From NCBI GenBank assembly GCA_019188255.1, contig JAETXT010000005.1, forward strand, positions 1,240,001-1,304,000: a stretch of 64,000 bases of DNA, given 5' to 3'. A program made the translations under genes and the position numbers. This DNA is from Verticillium longisporum. Lineage: Eukaryota > Ascomycota > Sordariomycetes > Glomerellales > Plectosphaerellaceae. How positions within the stretch are numbered: position 1 is the first letter of the stretch; each line of letters opens with the position of its first letter. Below are positions 1-10,940 of the stretch, piece by piece. Below the pieces are notes generated by a model that saw only the letters and a list, made by a program, of their open reading frames with translations, was not told the DNA's origin and did not search any database.

Positions 1-2461
1 AATATTGTCGCTATCAAGAGGCAGAACGGGTCACTGAACGCAGTCACCTTCTGATCTCGGATCAGACGGAACAGCGAGGCGGCGTGTAGCAGGCAGTCCT
101 TCGTACTCTGCAGGTCATTCTGAATCCAGTAAGCCAGGTTCTCCCTTGCTTGCTGTGTAACCTCAGGTGTCGTCATCCACCCGAAGTAGAGATAGAGCTC
201 TGTCTGCGATACTCTGCGAAGGATCGAGATGGTATGATATGTTTTGTGGAGAATCTCTGTAGACGGCGCAAGGTCTGGTAAGTTTTGGGATACCATTTCA
301 AACTCTTGGTCAAGAGGGAATAGAGCGGTAGAGCAAGAACGGCCTTTCCCAGGCGCAATACCGTGTTGTTTGAGAATGCGCTGATGTAGCCACCCTTGAG
401 CGTCGCGTTGCAACTTCTTCTCCTCTGAGAATACCGTCGACATGACAATTATACGCGCGGGCTCCTCGAGATCTTTGCAGTAGCTTTGGAAAGTTTCTTC
501 GCTGGTGAATAAATCCGCAAACGTGGGCATCGTGATCTGGGCTAAGTCTTGTGAGCAAAGGCTGAAGGGGTAAGAATGTGAGGGGCTTACGAGGATATAT
601 CATCCTCTGCTTCTCCCACTCGATAGCCGAAGTGCATGCCCACAAGCGGTCGCTGTCGGGCAGTTGTCGATGAATGTCAGCTACTTCGATGGGTGGATTG
701 ATATCCCAAATAACAGATTGCATATGTTCCAAAACTGTAGGCCAGCGTCAGAAGGCCACCATAGGTTATGGTTTTGCGAAGGACTCACATAGGGAGAAGA
801 ATGCCAAACGCGTCCAAGACTCTTGCTCAATCCATTTGTGCCAGTCCTCAGCACGACGCCATGGTTGACTTACAGCTTTGCCTGTGCGGAACAAAGAACC
901 ATTTTTGGAAACAACCGAGCGACAAATGGCAGTCAAGATTCCCTTTTGGTACTGAGAGCGTAGCGAACTTGCGAGGCCGCCACTACACTGCAACAGGAGT
1001 TGACTCAGAAGTACGGCTTGCCCAAAGGCAAGATCACCAATGACACGAGGATTACAACCGACCTGTAGAGTATCAGCTTGCAGGTTTCAAGTTTAGGCTC
1101 TTGAATACAAACCCTGTCTAGAATCGCTTCTGAAAGTAACTCTCTCAGCGATACTGCGAGGTTTGCCTGGTTGCTGACCTGCGAATACTGACTACCCACA
1201 GCGCCCACAGCTAGAACAAGAATCCAAGACTCATAGTTGGGATTGTAGGTAGCCAAGTGAAGAACGGGAATTTGTTGATGGGTATACTCGAAGAAAAGCT
1301 GCACAAATGTACCCAGTACGTTAGCTTCGGGAAATGCGAGGTCTGAGCCCAGCGCCAGTGTGAGCCGGTCTCTATGGATGAGAAAGGATGTTCGAATAGA
1401 CTCATAAACCACGTTGGAGAACTGTGGAACATGAAAATGGGTTTCTGCCGCAAGGGTGTCATTGTCGTCTATCATTGATGACACGTATCGTGGCAATTGT
1501 TCCCTCAGCCGGAGACTGATGACGGATGTATTCGTAGCAAATCTTGCATCCTGAGACGCAAGCCCTTCTTTCTCATCGTACGTATCCGGCATCTTGGCAT
1601 ACCGAGTCTCAGTAGGAGCTCTGAAGCCTTCAATATCAATGTCCATCCCATACTCCCAGGTTGGGATTGGATAGAACCAGGATCCGGTCGTGTTCAAAGT
1701 TGGCGCGACATTGTGTGTTGGTACAAGCGTGCCCGCCAAGGCTGGCTCGAGCCGATATTCCAGCAGTGCGTCTGGCGTTTCGTGGTTCAGGGTGTCTTGG
1801 TCGTCCTGGAGGTTGCCAAATGACGTTGAAGCTACGGGCACCGACGGCGCAAACGCTCCACTAATGCCGTGATCATACATGACGCAGCCGCCTACGGCGC
1901 CGAAAGGGTCTTGGCGGTGTACGGATTCCCGGTTCATGTGCGGGGTGTCCCGAATTGATTCTCCATGATGTGAACTCGTCTGTGAGGAAGATATTACATC
2001 GAACCCATCATTAGGTTGATTCGTGGCAACCGAGCATTGAAGCTTCCGCTTTCTGCAACGGCCACAAGGCACATCTCGATCGCATTTCTGTTTGGACTTT
2101 GCACAGTTGGTGCATGCTTTGGACGGACCTGCATCAGTTGCTTTTGCCAGCGCGGCAGTTTGCTCGGGAGAGAGTTGATGTGTCCCAAGATGTCGTTTCA
2201 GGGTATCTCTGTTGATGGTCAGCACACCAACTTTCTCTGGGGTTTTGCTGACGCGTCGCGCTTGCAGTACCTCCTGGAGAATTGTCGAGCACAAAGCGGG
2301 CAATGGAAGGGAAGATGGCCAAGATGTCGCCTCTCGTGTCGTTGCAGATGTTCAGCGCGACGAAAAGTCTGGTTGCAGTGTTCGCAGACCCAGCTACGTG
2401 TTGCCCCGGTGAGTCCAGCATCATCTGCATTGGGCGCCTCCTGCTCTGTCTGCTCACTCAT
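1..2461 (-). CDS. C2H2 plus Zn2Cys6 fungal transcription factor, 3' partial
   Basis: Probable nuclear sequence-specific regulator. The first ATG (2461) precedes two C2H2 fingers: CEHCNQTF..HLQRHERRH, then CPLCARQF..LKRHLGTH, the second rebuilt only after removing an intron at 2209-2270. A canonical Zn2Cys6 cluster follows (CTNCAKSKQKC..CGRCRKRKLQC, spacing C2C6C5C2C6C). After a low-complexity stretch comes a fungal-specific transcription factor middle domain with a DWHKWIEQESWTRLAFFS signature. Inferred exons: 2461-2271, 2208-1113, 1062-789, 734-591 and 541-1; all four introns are 49-62 nt with GT..AG ends, and phases agree through to the window edge. About 748 codons are visible and the C-terminus lies outside. 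The C2H2+C6 combination is a recognised fungal regulator class; targets are unknown. Divergent from the alpha/beta hydrolase at 2977, with about 515 bp between starts. Confidence 0.85.
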
Positions 2462-2976
2462 CGGTGTAATCTGACTATGCTGTTCGAGGATGCATGTGAA
2501 TGACAAGGTAAAGCTCTGTTGTTGACAGCTCAGCTGGGGCGTGAGGCGGATCTTATGCGGCGGCGGCGGGGGCCGCCGCTAGGAATGGGGTTTTTTCAGA
2601 CAGGGGGTGCGCCAGAGTAATATCTACCTAGTTGACAAGGCATCGCTAAGTCATAGACTTTAGTTAGTCTATCCAGAATCACGGGTTCGACTCGTATTCT
2701 ATCTTACTTGGAAGGTTTCACCACCCGAGGAGCCGAGGTGGGTCTCCTATGGCCAGCGAAACTACCCCGACGACCAGTCGGCAGGCTAATGACATGCCGT
2801 CTTATGCGTGGAAGATCCGCAGATGAGGGGAATATTGGTGGGATAAAGTCGCGCTTGAGAACCTTGGCAAACCGATCATGCCAAGCGCACCATCGTTAAC
2901 AAGTTTAACACCGACTCGCCCATCGTCTGCTACACGACCTTCTCAATGCAACGACTGACGTCCCCATAAAAGCATC
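2462..2976. other. Divergent intergenic region with a tRNA-like relic
   Basis: The 515-bp gap between two divergent starts presumably holds both promoters. It includes a GC-only stretch around 2558-2580 and a run of T at 2590-2596. A degenerate tRNA-like sequence occupies about 2617-2708 (separate entry). No protein-coding potential was recognised. Confidence 0.5.
2617..2708 (+). other. Degenerate tRNA-like sequence
   Basis: A GGGTTCGACTC block resembles a B-box/T-arm. GTAATAT (2617-2623) can pair with ATCTTAC (2701-2707) at 6 of 7 positions, like an acceptor stem. ATAGACT..AGTCTAT forms a hairpin where an anticodon arm could sit. The T-stem itself pairs poorly and the D-arm is not canonical, so this is more likely a tRNA pseudogene or the head of a tRNA-derived short element than a working tRNA. 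Confidence 0.3.
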
Positions 2977-4050
2977 ATGTCTTGGAAATCGTCTAAGAAG
3001 ACCTCTCATGTGTTCAGGGTCTCCGGATCCTTGGAACTGACCCTAGACGTTGTCTCCAACGAAACCAATCCTCAGACGGCTGTGATACATTATCATGGAG
3101 GTTATGTTGTCAGTACACGGTGATGGTCTTACGATAATACTAATCTTGGGACTGCTCCAATTACTCGTCAGATGCTCGGGCGGCTGATTTGATCTGTCCA
3201 GGTTCTTGGGCACAAGGACAGCTGGAGTCCCGTCTGGCTCATCGAAACCGCACTTCGTCGTGGATGGGCATATGTCTCGCCTTCATACCGCCTTCTGCCG
3301 GAGGCGAGCGGCAAAGACGTTCTCGACGATGCCTTGGCCGCTGCAAGGTGGGTCATCGAAAACATCACGCCTCGCATAATCATTGCTGGCTCCAGCGGCG
3401 GCGGCTATCTCTCCGTGGCTACAGCAGCCCAACTTGACATCCCACGGCCATTAGCCGTGCTTTCGGTTTACGGGATGCTCGACTTCGCTATCCCACCCTA
3501 TACCACCCTTGGGTCAACCTCCGGACAAGCGCCCCCCTTGCCCGATTGCGACATTGTTGAGCAGCGAATCTTGGAGCTCAGGGGGAAACCTCCCATTATT
3601 TCACACGAGCCAATCGACTTTCTCACTGATGAGAGGGTGGTTCTGATTAGGGGCATTCACCAGGCGGCGCTATACCCGGATCTCCTTACCGGCGAGCTCG
3701 GCCTGTCAGCTAAAATCAGAGAGCATGGGTTGAAAGCGATTCATCCGTCCGACCATCGTTTCTTCCCTGTGGCTTTCGGTCTGACGAAGGACTTTCCTCC
3801 TACTGCGTTGCTGCATGGACTGGCAGACGACTCTGTATTTCCCGTGCAGAGCATCAGCGCAGAAAAGAAGTTGAAGGAGCTAGGGGTTGAGGTGATTCTT
3901 GAAACAGTGGAGGGAAAGGGCCATGGATTCGACCTTGGTGACATTCCTCCTGGCACGGACGTCGAGGCCAAGGAGACGGCGTCGACCCCAGTGATTGACA
4001 GCATCAGGCGTATCATCAACTTCCTCGATAAAGCGGTCGCCTCCAAGTAA
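2977..4050 (+). CDS. alpha/beta hydrolase (esterase/lipase-like), two exons
   Basis: Predicted 326-aa serine hydrolase, exons 2977-3108 and 3202-4050. The 93-nt intron (gtcagt..ctgtccag) rejoins the strand reading HYHGGYV-VLGHKDSW. HGG is the oxyanion-hole motif of alpha/beta-hydrolase fold 3 esterases. The nucleophile elbow is GSSGGG (about residue 119). The acid is likely the Asp in LADDSVFP and the base the His in GKGHGFDL, so a full Ser-Asp-His triad is present. There is no signal peptide, which suggests a cytosolic enzyme. Substrate cannot be told from sequence; this family includes esterases and accessory hydrolases of secondary-metabolite or detoxification loci. Divergent from the zinc-finger regulator. 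Confidence 0.8.
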
Positions 4051-4479
4051 TTGCTGATTGCCCATGTCAAAAGATTCAATACTTAGAAAGTCTTCTGTAT
4101 CTTGCTTGTAGACATCTTTGAATCCCGTCGTCTACTTTTTGACCCATGGAGTGATGTCATTCGAGGGTGAGCAAGCGACCAATACCTGATGTAGTGTCGG
4201 GCCATGAGTTGATCTGATTCACTGCCATGGAGAATAATCACCACTATAGGGCCTGTTGTTGGAAATCACCCATGCCAACATGAAAACCATCCGACTTTCA
4301 AGTCGACGACGCTGACGTAAAGACTCAGTATTCAGGCACAAGTCTTCTCTGACATTATGTACCACGTTATGCATCCTTCTAAAGTAATCACCACAGAATT
4401 TTTTTGATTGACAGCTTCGCCTGAGCTTCGGGGCAACAAAAGTATCAGGGCTTTCAGGTTGGGTCCGCTGGCCTCACAA
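4051..4479. other. Intergenic, convergent 3' flanks
   Basis: A 429-bp gap between two convergent genes. No gene, repeat or RNA was recognised; presumably 3' UTRs of the hydrolase and the dehydrogenase. Confidence 0.4.
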
Positions 4480-5753
4480 TTAGACCCTGACAACCAGTTT
4501 CTGGGCTAAAACGCCGCGCTTGAGACGATCCAAGCCATCCTGAGTGCTTCCAAGCCCCTGGCCGACAACGACGGGCTCTGGTTTGAATTGCAAGGAGCCT
4601 GAAGCCATCGCCTCGGGCACCCATGTTCCCCAGACAGCATCCAGCACACCCTTTCCTCTCTCGTTGAGCAGCTCGAATGCAGGTGCTTAGATCGTCAGTA
4701 GTGCGTCCTCCGTATTACAGGGGATGATCCTTGTGCCTAGCGTTTGAAGTTCAACTTACACATGCTGACCAAGAAGTTCTTCGACAGAGGAATGGTAGGC
4801 GGTACAACCACCCCAACTTTAAGGGGGCCAGTTCTCTCTACCACGGCGCTGATGGGTCCCATGGTCTCGGGCTCTGAGATGGAGTCAAACACAGCAACAA
4901 TTTCGCGTCGAGAAAACTCGGCAACTAAGTCCTCCACAATGGAAGGAGATTTGTGGTCGAAAACCAGATGAGCGCCAAGAGACTTGACGAGGTCGTGATT
5001 GTGGGCAGAGGCAGTGTTCACAACCTCGAGTCCAGACGCCACTGCCAGCTGGATGGCTGTGGCTCCGACCGAAGATGAACCACCCCAGACGAGAATGCCC
5101 TTGTTCACAGGCACTGGCTTGGTGTTAGGTAGGGGCAGGGTGAGGTGGTCTGGGTGGTATAGGCCGGCAGTACGGCAGCCTGCTCAAAGCTCACGTCGTC
5201 TGGGATAGGTGCGACAAGGGAGGCGAAGACAAAGAGAAATTTCTGATAGGCACCGAAAGCCGGCTTGTCGACGCCTAGGCCCATGCAGTATCTGGAAATA
5301 TGATCAGCCAAGACGAACTCTAGAACCGTGTCTGTGCCCTAAGACGATGGTCTCACGAACCCCATGACATGCTGGCCCACTTGGACATGCGTCACATTTT
5401 CGCCGACTTGTTCAACATAGCCAGCAGCATCGGCTCCTATAATAAATGGGTAACTGTTTTTGAACATGTCTCGCGCTCTTCACGGTGCTATCAGTAATGT
5501 CCGCGTTTCCCAAAAGAAGAACGCTATGCTAGCAACGTCAATATACTGAACACGCCACTCGACAGGATTCTAGCAGGTCAAGTCAGTAAACGCGAACAAG
5601 AACCTTTCTGTAGCTACATTCCAAGCATACCAGTGCGATTGCCTGCGCTCTGATGACGATTTCTCCGGGTCCTGGCTTGGGATAGGGCGCTGGACCCAAT
5701 TCTAAGGGGTAAGTTTTCGACCCCGTGATCCAGGCAGCTTGGTTAGCCGTCAT
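4480..5753 (-). pseudogene. Medium-chain dehydrogenase/reductase (toxD/enoyl reductase-like), probably broken
   Basis: Zinc-independent MDR-family NADPH oxidoreductase. It can be rebuilt from ATG 5753 through short exons: an N-terminal segment ending RAQAIAL; NPVEWRVQ; a GroES-like part with YPFIIGADAAGYVEQ; and YCMGLGVDKPAFGAYQKF..QAAVLPA. Coding then resumes in another frame at GLYHPDHLTLPLP and the Rossmann motif VWGGSSSVGATA. After a last intron it ends QKLVVRV at stop 4480-4482. Compared with the family, about 7-8 residues (LxxSTAA-type) are missing near 5165 and the frame shifts. No GT..AG intron rescues this, so a deletion of about 22-23 nt is inferred. Family members act in polyketide clusters or as stand-alone quinone/enoyl reductases. 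An assembly fault cannot be excluded. Confidence 0.6.
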
Positions 5754-6432
5754 CTTTGAGTCTCGAAGAGTAAGAGTGGACCACCGTGAAACGTATTTTC
5801 AAGCGCAACCTGGACGGCTGCAAGAGATTCGTGTCGAGATGGACACGTCAGCTATAGTGGTACAAATATTGCTCTTTTTGCATCGCGAACTCGACTGATA
5901 TCCAAACCCATCCGGCTCTTTCGTACCGCAATGGCGAAGCCGTCAGGTCCACGGCCTTCATATGAAGTCTGAGCTTACAAATGGGTAAGATTGCTTTCAT
6001 AGTTCGAGAAAGTAAGCAAACTGGAAGGAGCATGAAGTCACGGCATCTGGGATTATGATGTTCGTCAAGCCAAACGCTAATTCTTCCATAGCCGTATCTT
6101 TGTCACGGACTTAGGGAGTAAGGATTCAGGGATTTTGGAAACATCTCTTTTGAACCCCCTTCGTCAACTGCCGAAGCTGCGATTGGTAATAGTTTCCACC
6201 CTGTCGAAGAAGTCGTGCTCCATTGTGGGGGATCCCGACACGAGTTGACGCGGTTGCGGGGAAATCCCGAAAACGTCTGTGATGCTGGAACACACCCCTG
6301 TCACCAGCCACACTGCTGCTGTGAAGGGATCTCCGGGATGACTAGTGAGAACGATGAAGAAGAATATATTCGCTACGCTAACAATGTTCGCTTACCGAGA
6401 TCTCCAAACTCCATATGCGACTCGGGTCCCGG
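5754..6432. other. Intergenic, nothing recognised
   Basis: A 679-bp gap upstream of the dehydrogenase and downstream of the next minus-strand gene. Short open frames on both strands lack any recognisable domain or codon pattern. Confidence 0.4.
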
Positions 6433-7335
6433 TCATGCGATAGCCCCCCCCCTTAACGCGTGTAAACCCGTGCCCGTCGTCCAGGCCCACCACATCTGGA
6501 TTGCCGACGCGAGGGCCACGAGTTCCCACTGCGCCCCCATTTGTCCCGTCAGCCCCGTGCCCATGAACGCGAACAGCGCCGATTTGGTCATGCTCGCCGA
6601 CATGCTACGCGCCATGACGGCAACGATCTCCTTGCCGTCGCTCGCGAACCCCGGACCCGCGGCACCAGACCGGTTCTCGGGCCCCCACAGGCGCACGAGC
6701 TTCCAGCCGGAGGAGAAGACGCTCCCGCCCGTGAGGTGCTTGACCTCGTCGCCGAAGGTGGAGCGCCACTCAAAGGCCTCCTCTTGCGGGGGGTCACCCT
6801 TGCGGCTTGGCGGCGGCGGCACGGCGAGGGTGAAGGAGAAGACGATGGTCTTGAGGGAGTACTCGTACTTGAGGTTGATGACGAGGGGCGCGGTGCCGGG
6901 GTTGGTGGCGGCACCGGGTGGCAGGGTAATGGTGCTTCGCTGACTCATGGTGTAGTTGAGGGGGCTCGTCTCGGCGAGGACGGGGTCCGTCTTTTCGGGG
7001 CCGTCATAGATGGTGAGGAGTGGTTTCTTCATGCCCATGACGGCCCAAGAGGTCGAGACGGCGAAGAGCTTTTCTTCGCCTGAGGTGCCCAGGTGAAAAG
7101 TGCGTCCTGAATTCCAGCTCAGGTACACATTGAGGCGAGGGGGAAACTTAAGGGTCGCGGGTACGATTGTCGAGTCACCAGGATATGTCGGTCGCTCGTA
7201 AGAAGGCGCATCTTGGGCTGCAGGAGGTCCGTGATCGTGGCTCTTATCCGCGTCTGAGTATGATGGCGGTGGATTGCTGGAGCTGGCTTCATCGTTGTCG
7301 TTGTCATGACGTCGGAAAAGAGATTTGAGCCCCAT
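6433..7335 (-). CDS. Uncharacterised 300-aa protein with PPPSY motif
   Basis: Single-exon frame starting at an ATG and ending at 6433. The N-terminus is basic then acidic and Ser/Pro-rich, with a PPPSY motif at about residues 23-27 that could bind a WW-domain or Nedd4-type ubiquitin ligase (inference). The middle is beta-rich, with residues such as NVYLSWNSGRTFHLG and LLTIYDGPEKTD, and loosely recalls the tubby/LURP-one-like C-terminal fold of many fungal hypothetical proteins. The C-terminus is more hydrophobic and Trp-rich (MWWAWTTG) and may touch a membrane. No signal peptide. Function unknown. GC-rich codon use and an uninterrupted frame over 900 nt support a real gene. Confidence 0.7.
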   Translation of the reverse strand: MGLKSLFRRHDNDNDEASSSNPPPSYSDADKSHDHGPPAAQDAPSYERPTYPGDSTIVPATLKFPPRLNVYLSWNSGRTFHLGTSGEEKLFAVSTSWAVMGMKKPLLTIYDGPEKTDPVLAETSPLNYTMSQRSTITLPPGAATNPGTAPLVINLKYEYSLKTIVFSFTLAVPPPPSRKGDPPQEEAFEWRSTFGDEVKHLTGGSVFSSGWKLVRLWGPENRSGAAGPGFASDGKEIVAVMARSMSASMTKSALFAFMGTGLTGQMGAQWELVALASAIQMWWAWTTGTGLHALRGGAIA

Positions 7336-8425
7336 GATGATATTGTTTGATGACGCTTCGCGAGGACGATTGATGGTAGGCCAAGGCCGTGATTGTTTGA
7401 TTGCTGCTAAGGGGCTCTAAGAATCAAGGCCAAGAAGAGGGAATGCCTACATATTTATCTCAATTTACTGCGCCCTCGCATCTTGCAACGACGATCATCT
7501 CAGCTCAGCTCGGATTGCTCTGCAGTGGGGATAAGACAGTGAGCGCTGGCTGGCGGTAGTGAGATCATACTTGTGGCTGTGTGGTGCACACTCACCACTA
7601 GCCAGGGTGCTCCAAAGCGATACGCGTATAGAAGTTTTGGCAGTAGAAGGACCCTGTCTACAGGGCTGAAGTCGATTTGCTCGCGAGCCGCGGGACCTGA
7701 CATGCGTCATGCAGCAGTAAGCAGCAAGGTCAGGTTCGAAATGAAAGTTCGGGCTGAATCTGACCTTCGGTGGGCTAAATGTGACGCTCGCTTCAGTATT
7801 CCCGATTAAGCTCTGTGAGATGATGGAGTACAGGCACCTCAGGCCTTGAGCAAAGTATGGTGTTGGGCGCTGAGGCTACCTCCACCCCACCCTGTGAAAT
7901 GGCGATCCAGCCATGAAGAACGCGCTTCGGTGAGGCCCAAGTCCGGCAGGTTGACGACAGAGTCACAAGGAATAGGATTGGTTTCGTGTCCACAGCGAGC
8001 AGGAGCGCTTCATCTTTCTTATAATTCTTGAATAGAAGAATGCTTACGAAATCTGGCCCCGAGGAAATAAGCAACAGACCCAAAGCTACAGTACTTGTAT
8101 CAATCGAGTTCGTGACGGCAGCGGTAGCGGGAGTGATCAGCGTGTAAGGGTGTTGAGCTTGGAGTGGACAGCCAAGGCCAGTAAGAAAATCATTCTACGT
8201 CGCTATAGCTCGCCATCCCCGTATATCCCGTTCCAGGGCTCCTCACAAGTTAATCACAACCAAAGCTCCCACATTTAAAGATGAGCATAAGTTTTCCGCG
8301 GCGCATCCAACGCTTGACACTTGAAAAACAGCACAAGGTGGTAATTTTCTTCAATAGACATATCTCATTAAGTTTGTTGTATGTGATCACCATCTATGTA
8401 CAGCCCTGTTCATCATGCTTCCAGA
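7336..8425. other. Intergenic, nothing recognised
   Basis: A 1,090-bp gap between two minus-strand genes: promoter of the PPPSY protein on the left and 3' flank of the aminopeptidase on the right. A 96-codon open frame on the minus strand (7793-8083) shows no known motif and was not called. Confidence 0.4.
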
Positions 8426-9956
8426 TTAGACGACGTTCTCCTTGCCGTGAGCGCCGCACGAGTGGTGGTGGTCAGCCTCCTCGGCAATGGCGGCCCAGCG
8501 CTGGAACTCCTGGCGCATGGCAACGACGCCGCGCTTGGCAGACGAAGTCTTGGAGCGGCGGGGCAGGTCCTTGAGGTCGCTGTTGGCGAGGATGGCAGCG
8601 GCGCGAGCGGCGGCCTTGGCGTTGACCGTGATTGCCTCCCAGTTGATGTTGTCAATGTTGTCGCAGGCAAGGTGGTAGCAAGGATCGTAGGGGGGAGTGC
8701 CGGTGAACAGACCAGACGAGGGAACGCCAATATTGACGAAGCCCACATAGTCGGAACCGGTACCGAAGGGGGCGTACTCGGCGGGGAAACCCTCCTTGGT
8801 AAGGTAATCGTAGAGGAGGTCGGCGCCGAAGGCGTCGCCGGCGTTGTCACCGCGGTAGACGGCGAACATGGGGTTGATGGAACCAATCATATCGTAGTTG
8901 AAGTAGAAGCGGATCTTGTCGGCATCCTCCTCGGACAGAGTGCGAGTGTAGTAGAGGGAGCCGATGAGGCCGACCTCCTCAGCGCCCCACCAGATGAAGC
9001 GGACCTTGTTCTTGAGGCCCTTGTACTTCTTGAAGGAGCTGATGATCTCGAGGATGGCGCTGGTGCCAGAGCCGTCATCGTTGACACCAGGGCCGGCGGG
9101 GACAGAGTCCAGGTGAGCACCGAGGACGATGACGTTGTTGGGGTCGCCCTCCTTGGTCTCGGCAATGACGTTCCAGGTCTCACGCTCCTCATAGACGGCG
9201 TCGACGAACAGCTTGACAGAGAGAGTCTCACCAGCGCCGAGGCGGGCCTTCCAGGCCTGACCGACCTCAAGAGGGATGGTGCCAACGGGGGAATGAGGCC
9301 AATGTTCTCGAAGCCGAGAGTGGCGCCAGTGATGGCGTTACCGGGCTGGTTGTGGTAGAGGATGACGCCAACGGCACCCTTGGAAGCAGCAAGCTTCAGC
9401 TTCTCAGAGATGGCACAAGCACCTCGCTTGACGAGGGCGAACTTGCCCGTAGCATCAATGCCCTCCCACTGGTCAGCGAAGCAGCCAGAACCGCGGACGT
9501 CATCAACAGGGGTGTCAATGAGCTCGGCGGTGATACCCTCAGCAGGGGTAGGGGGGTGTAGGTCAGAGCAATGACGACAACGTCCTCGCCATCAGGACCA
9601 GTAACAGAAATATCATTGAGCTGGACGAAGGTATGGTTGAAGTACTGGATCCTCGTGTCGACGGTGGTGGCGAAACGAGTCTGAACGCGCTCCAGAATGA
9701 AGTCAGAGGAGGCCTTGTAGCCAGGGTAGCCGTAGGCACGGTTGCCGCCGTTGTCACGGGCGATCTTGTTGAGGTTCCAGAGGTTACGCTGAATCCTGGG
9801 AAGCCGTCAGTACGATGTAGTCGGGTGAGAGTATGTCAGACCATTGACTCACTTCTGGGTCTCAATGTCAGCCACGGCCTTCTCAGGCGTGAGCGGGTTA
9901 GAGGCAAAGCTGCCAATGGCGAAAAGGCCAGCGGCGAGGGCAGCGACGGACTTCAT
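8426..9956 (-). CDS. Secreted M28 aminopeptidase (leucine aminopeptidase-like), two apparent frameshifts
   Basis: Zinc exopeptidase releasing N-terminal residues from peptides, expected outside the cell or in the vacuole. The start at 9956 encodes a signal peptide (MKSVAALAAGLFAIGSFAS). An intron at 9796-9852 joins ..ETQK to IQRNLWNLNK. A protease-associated domain follows (GKFALVKRGACAISEK), then the M28 catalytic core: HLDSVPAGPGVNDDGSG (first Zn ligands), WWGAEEVGLIGS (catalytic Glu), NYDMIGS and CYHLACDN (last His). Predicted mature organisation is about 491 aa, usual for the family. The frame breaks at a G6 run (9551-9556) and again at a G5 run (9287-9291, plus strand). One extra base in each restores the conserved frame, which points to sequencing error. 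Confidence 0.85.
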
Positions 9957-10678
9957 GATGGAAGCTTGATGGGTACGCGATCGGTTACTGCGAAAAGGCT
10001 CCTAAGGAACAAGAGGATCCAGTTCGGAAAGGCGGGCGCAACAGGTCCCATATATACTTGGACCGAGATCGTCGACACGGCTCATGCCTCGTGCCGTTGC
10101 TACGCGACACCCATGCCATGTGCTACCGAGCCTGGCGTTGGTTCTTTGGCCAAGAAATGACGCGATAAGAAAGGCAACTGATCCAAGCCCTTGATCAAAA
10201 AGACTTTTGGTAGGCAGACCTAGCTGAGGGTGGCCAAGATGTTCGGCGGCTGGCCGCATCTGTGGGGTGGCGGAGGTGTTGGAGAAGCAGAGGGTTGCTA
10301 GGATGGTGATGGACCACACCGGTGATGCTACCCTCTGGCAGGCAGGTGGCGATGGGATGGCAACGTAATAGGGAACCAGCCGAGGGCGTGGCCAGGGACC
10401 TTGGGTCTTGGCGAGCAAGTATCCATGGTGTCGAAGGCCAGGTGGGTTGCTTCCATGAAGACCAGGTATCGCGTTATTGGCAGCGATGAAGAGGCAATGC
10501 GAAGTCGCGAAGAGGTGAAGATGGAGTCAGGCAGGAAATGGCAGGAGATGGAAAGAAGCTCCTGCCCTGTCCCTGGTCGCGCAAGTCAAACCCCGCGAGG
10601 CCGCTTGGCCCGATTGGCTAGCCCACGATCATTGCCATATACGGAAGGTGCCCTTGATTTACTGAGGGGGTTCCCTGT

Positions 10679-10940
10679 CCTGCCTGCCACTACAAGCGGG
10701 CAGGTACGCTATGGCGCGGGCAATTGCGATGGAGCTGCTGCGGGGACAGGCAGTTGCTTGCACAGCAGCTTTGCTATGTATCCACCTACAGTAGGTGGTG
10801 CTTCAGGGGCCGTCCCTCCCTTCCAGTGCGTGAAGGGCTTTACTCCTGTTGGAGATAGCCTCACGGATGCCTCGGCCTACAAAGTTGTAGGCATGTCAGT
10901 TGGACATGCGACCAGATTGATATCTTGTTGATTCAACAAG
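10679..10940. repeat. Cluster of short inverted repeats (hairpins)
   Basis: Successive perfect stems: 10679-10684/10699-10704 (CCTGCC); 10733-10740/10763-10770 (AGCTGCTG); 10782-10788/10792-10798 (CCACCTA, loop CAG); 10818-10823/10832-10837 (CCCTTC); 10843-10846/10851-10854 (CTCC); 10875-10881/10886-10892 (GCCTACA); 10891-10897/10903-10909 (GCATGTC); 10924-10930/10934-10940 (CTTGTTG, loop ATT), followed by GGGGAAAAAAA. The arms differ in sequence, so this is not one repeated element. It could be a structured RNA, a cruciform-prone site, or remnants of mobile or mitochondrial hairpin elements. Function unknown. Confidence 0.5.

Noticed and set aside
8396..9358. Plus-strand 320-codon frame
   Set aside because: Antisense to the M28 aminopeptidase catalytic domain.
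10401..10931. Plus-strand 176-codon frame in the gene-poor region
   Set aside because: No domain, spans the hairpin cluster, composition not coding-like.
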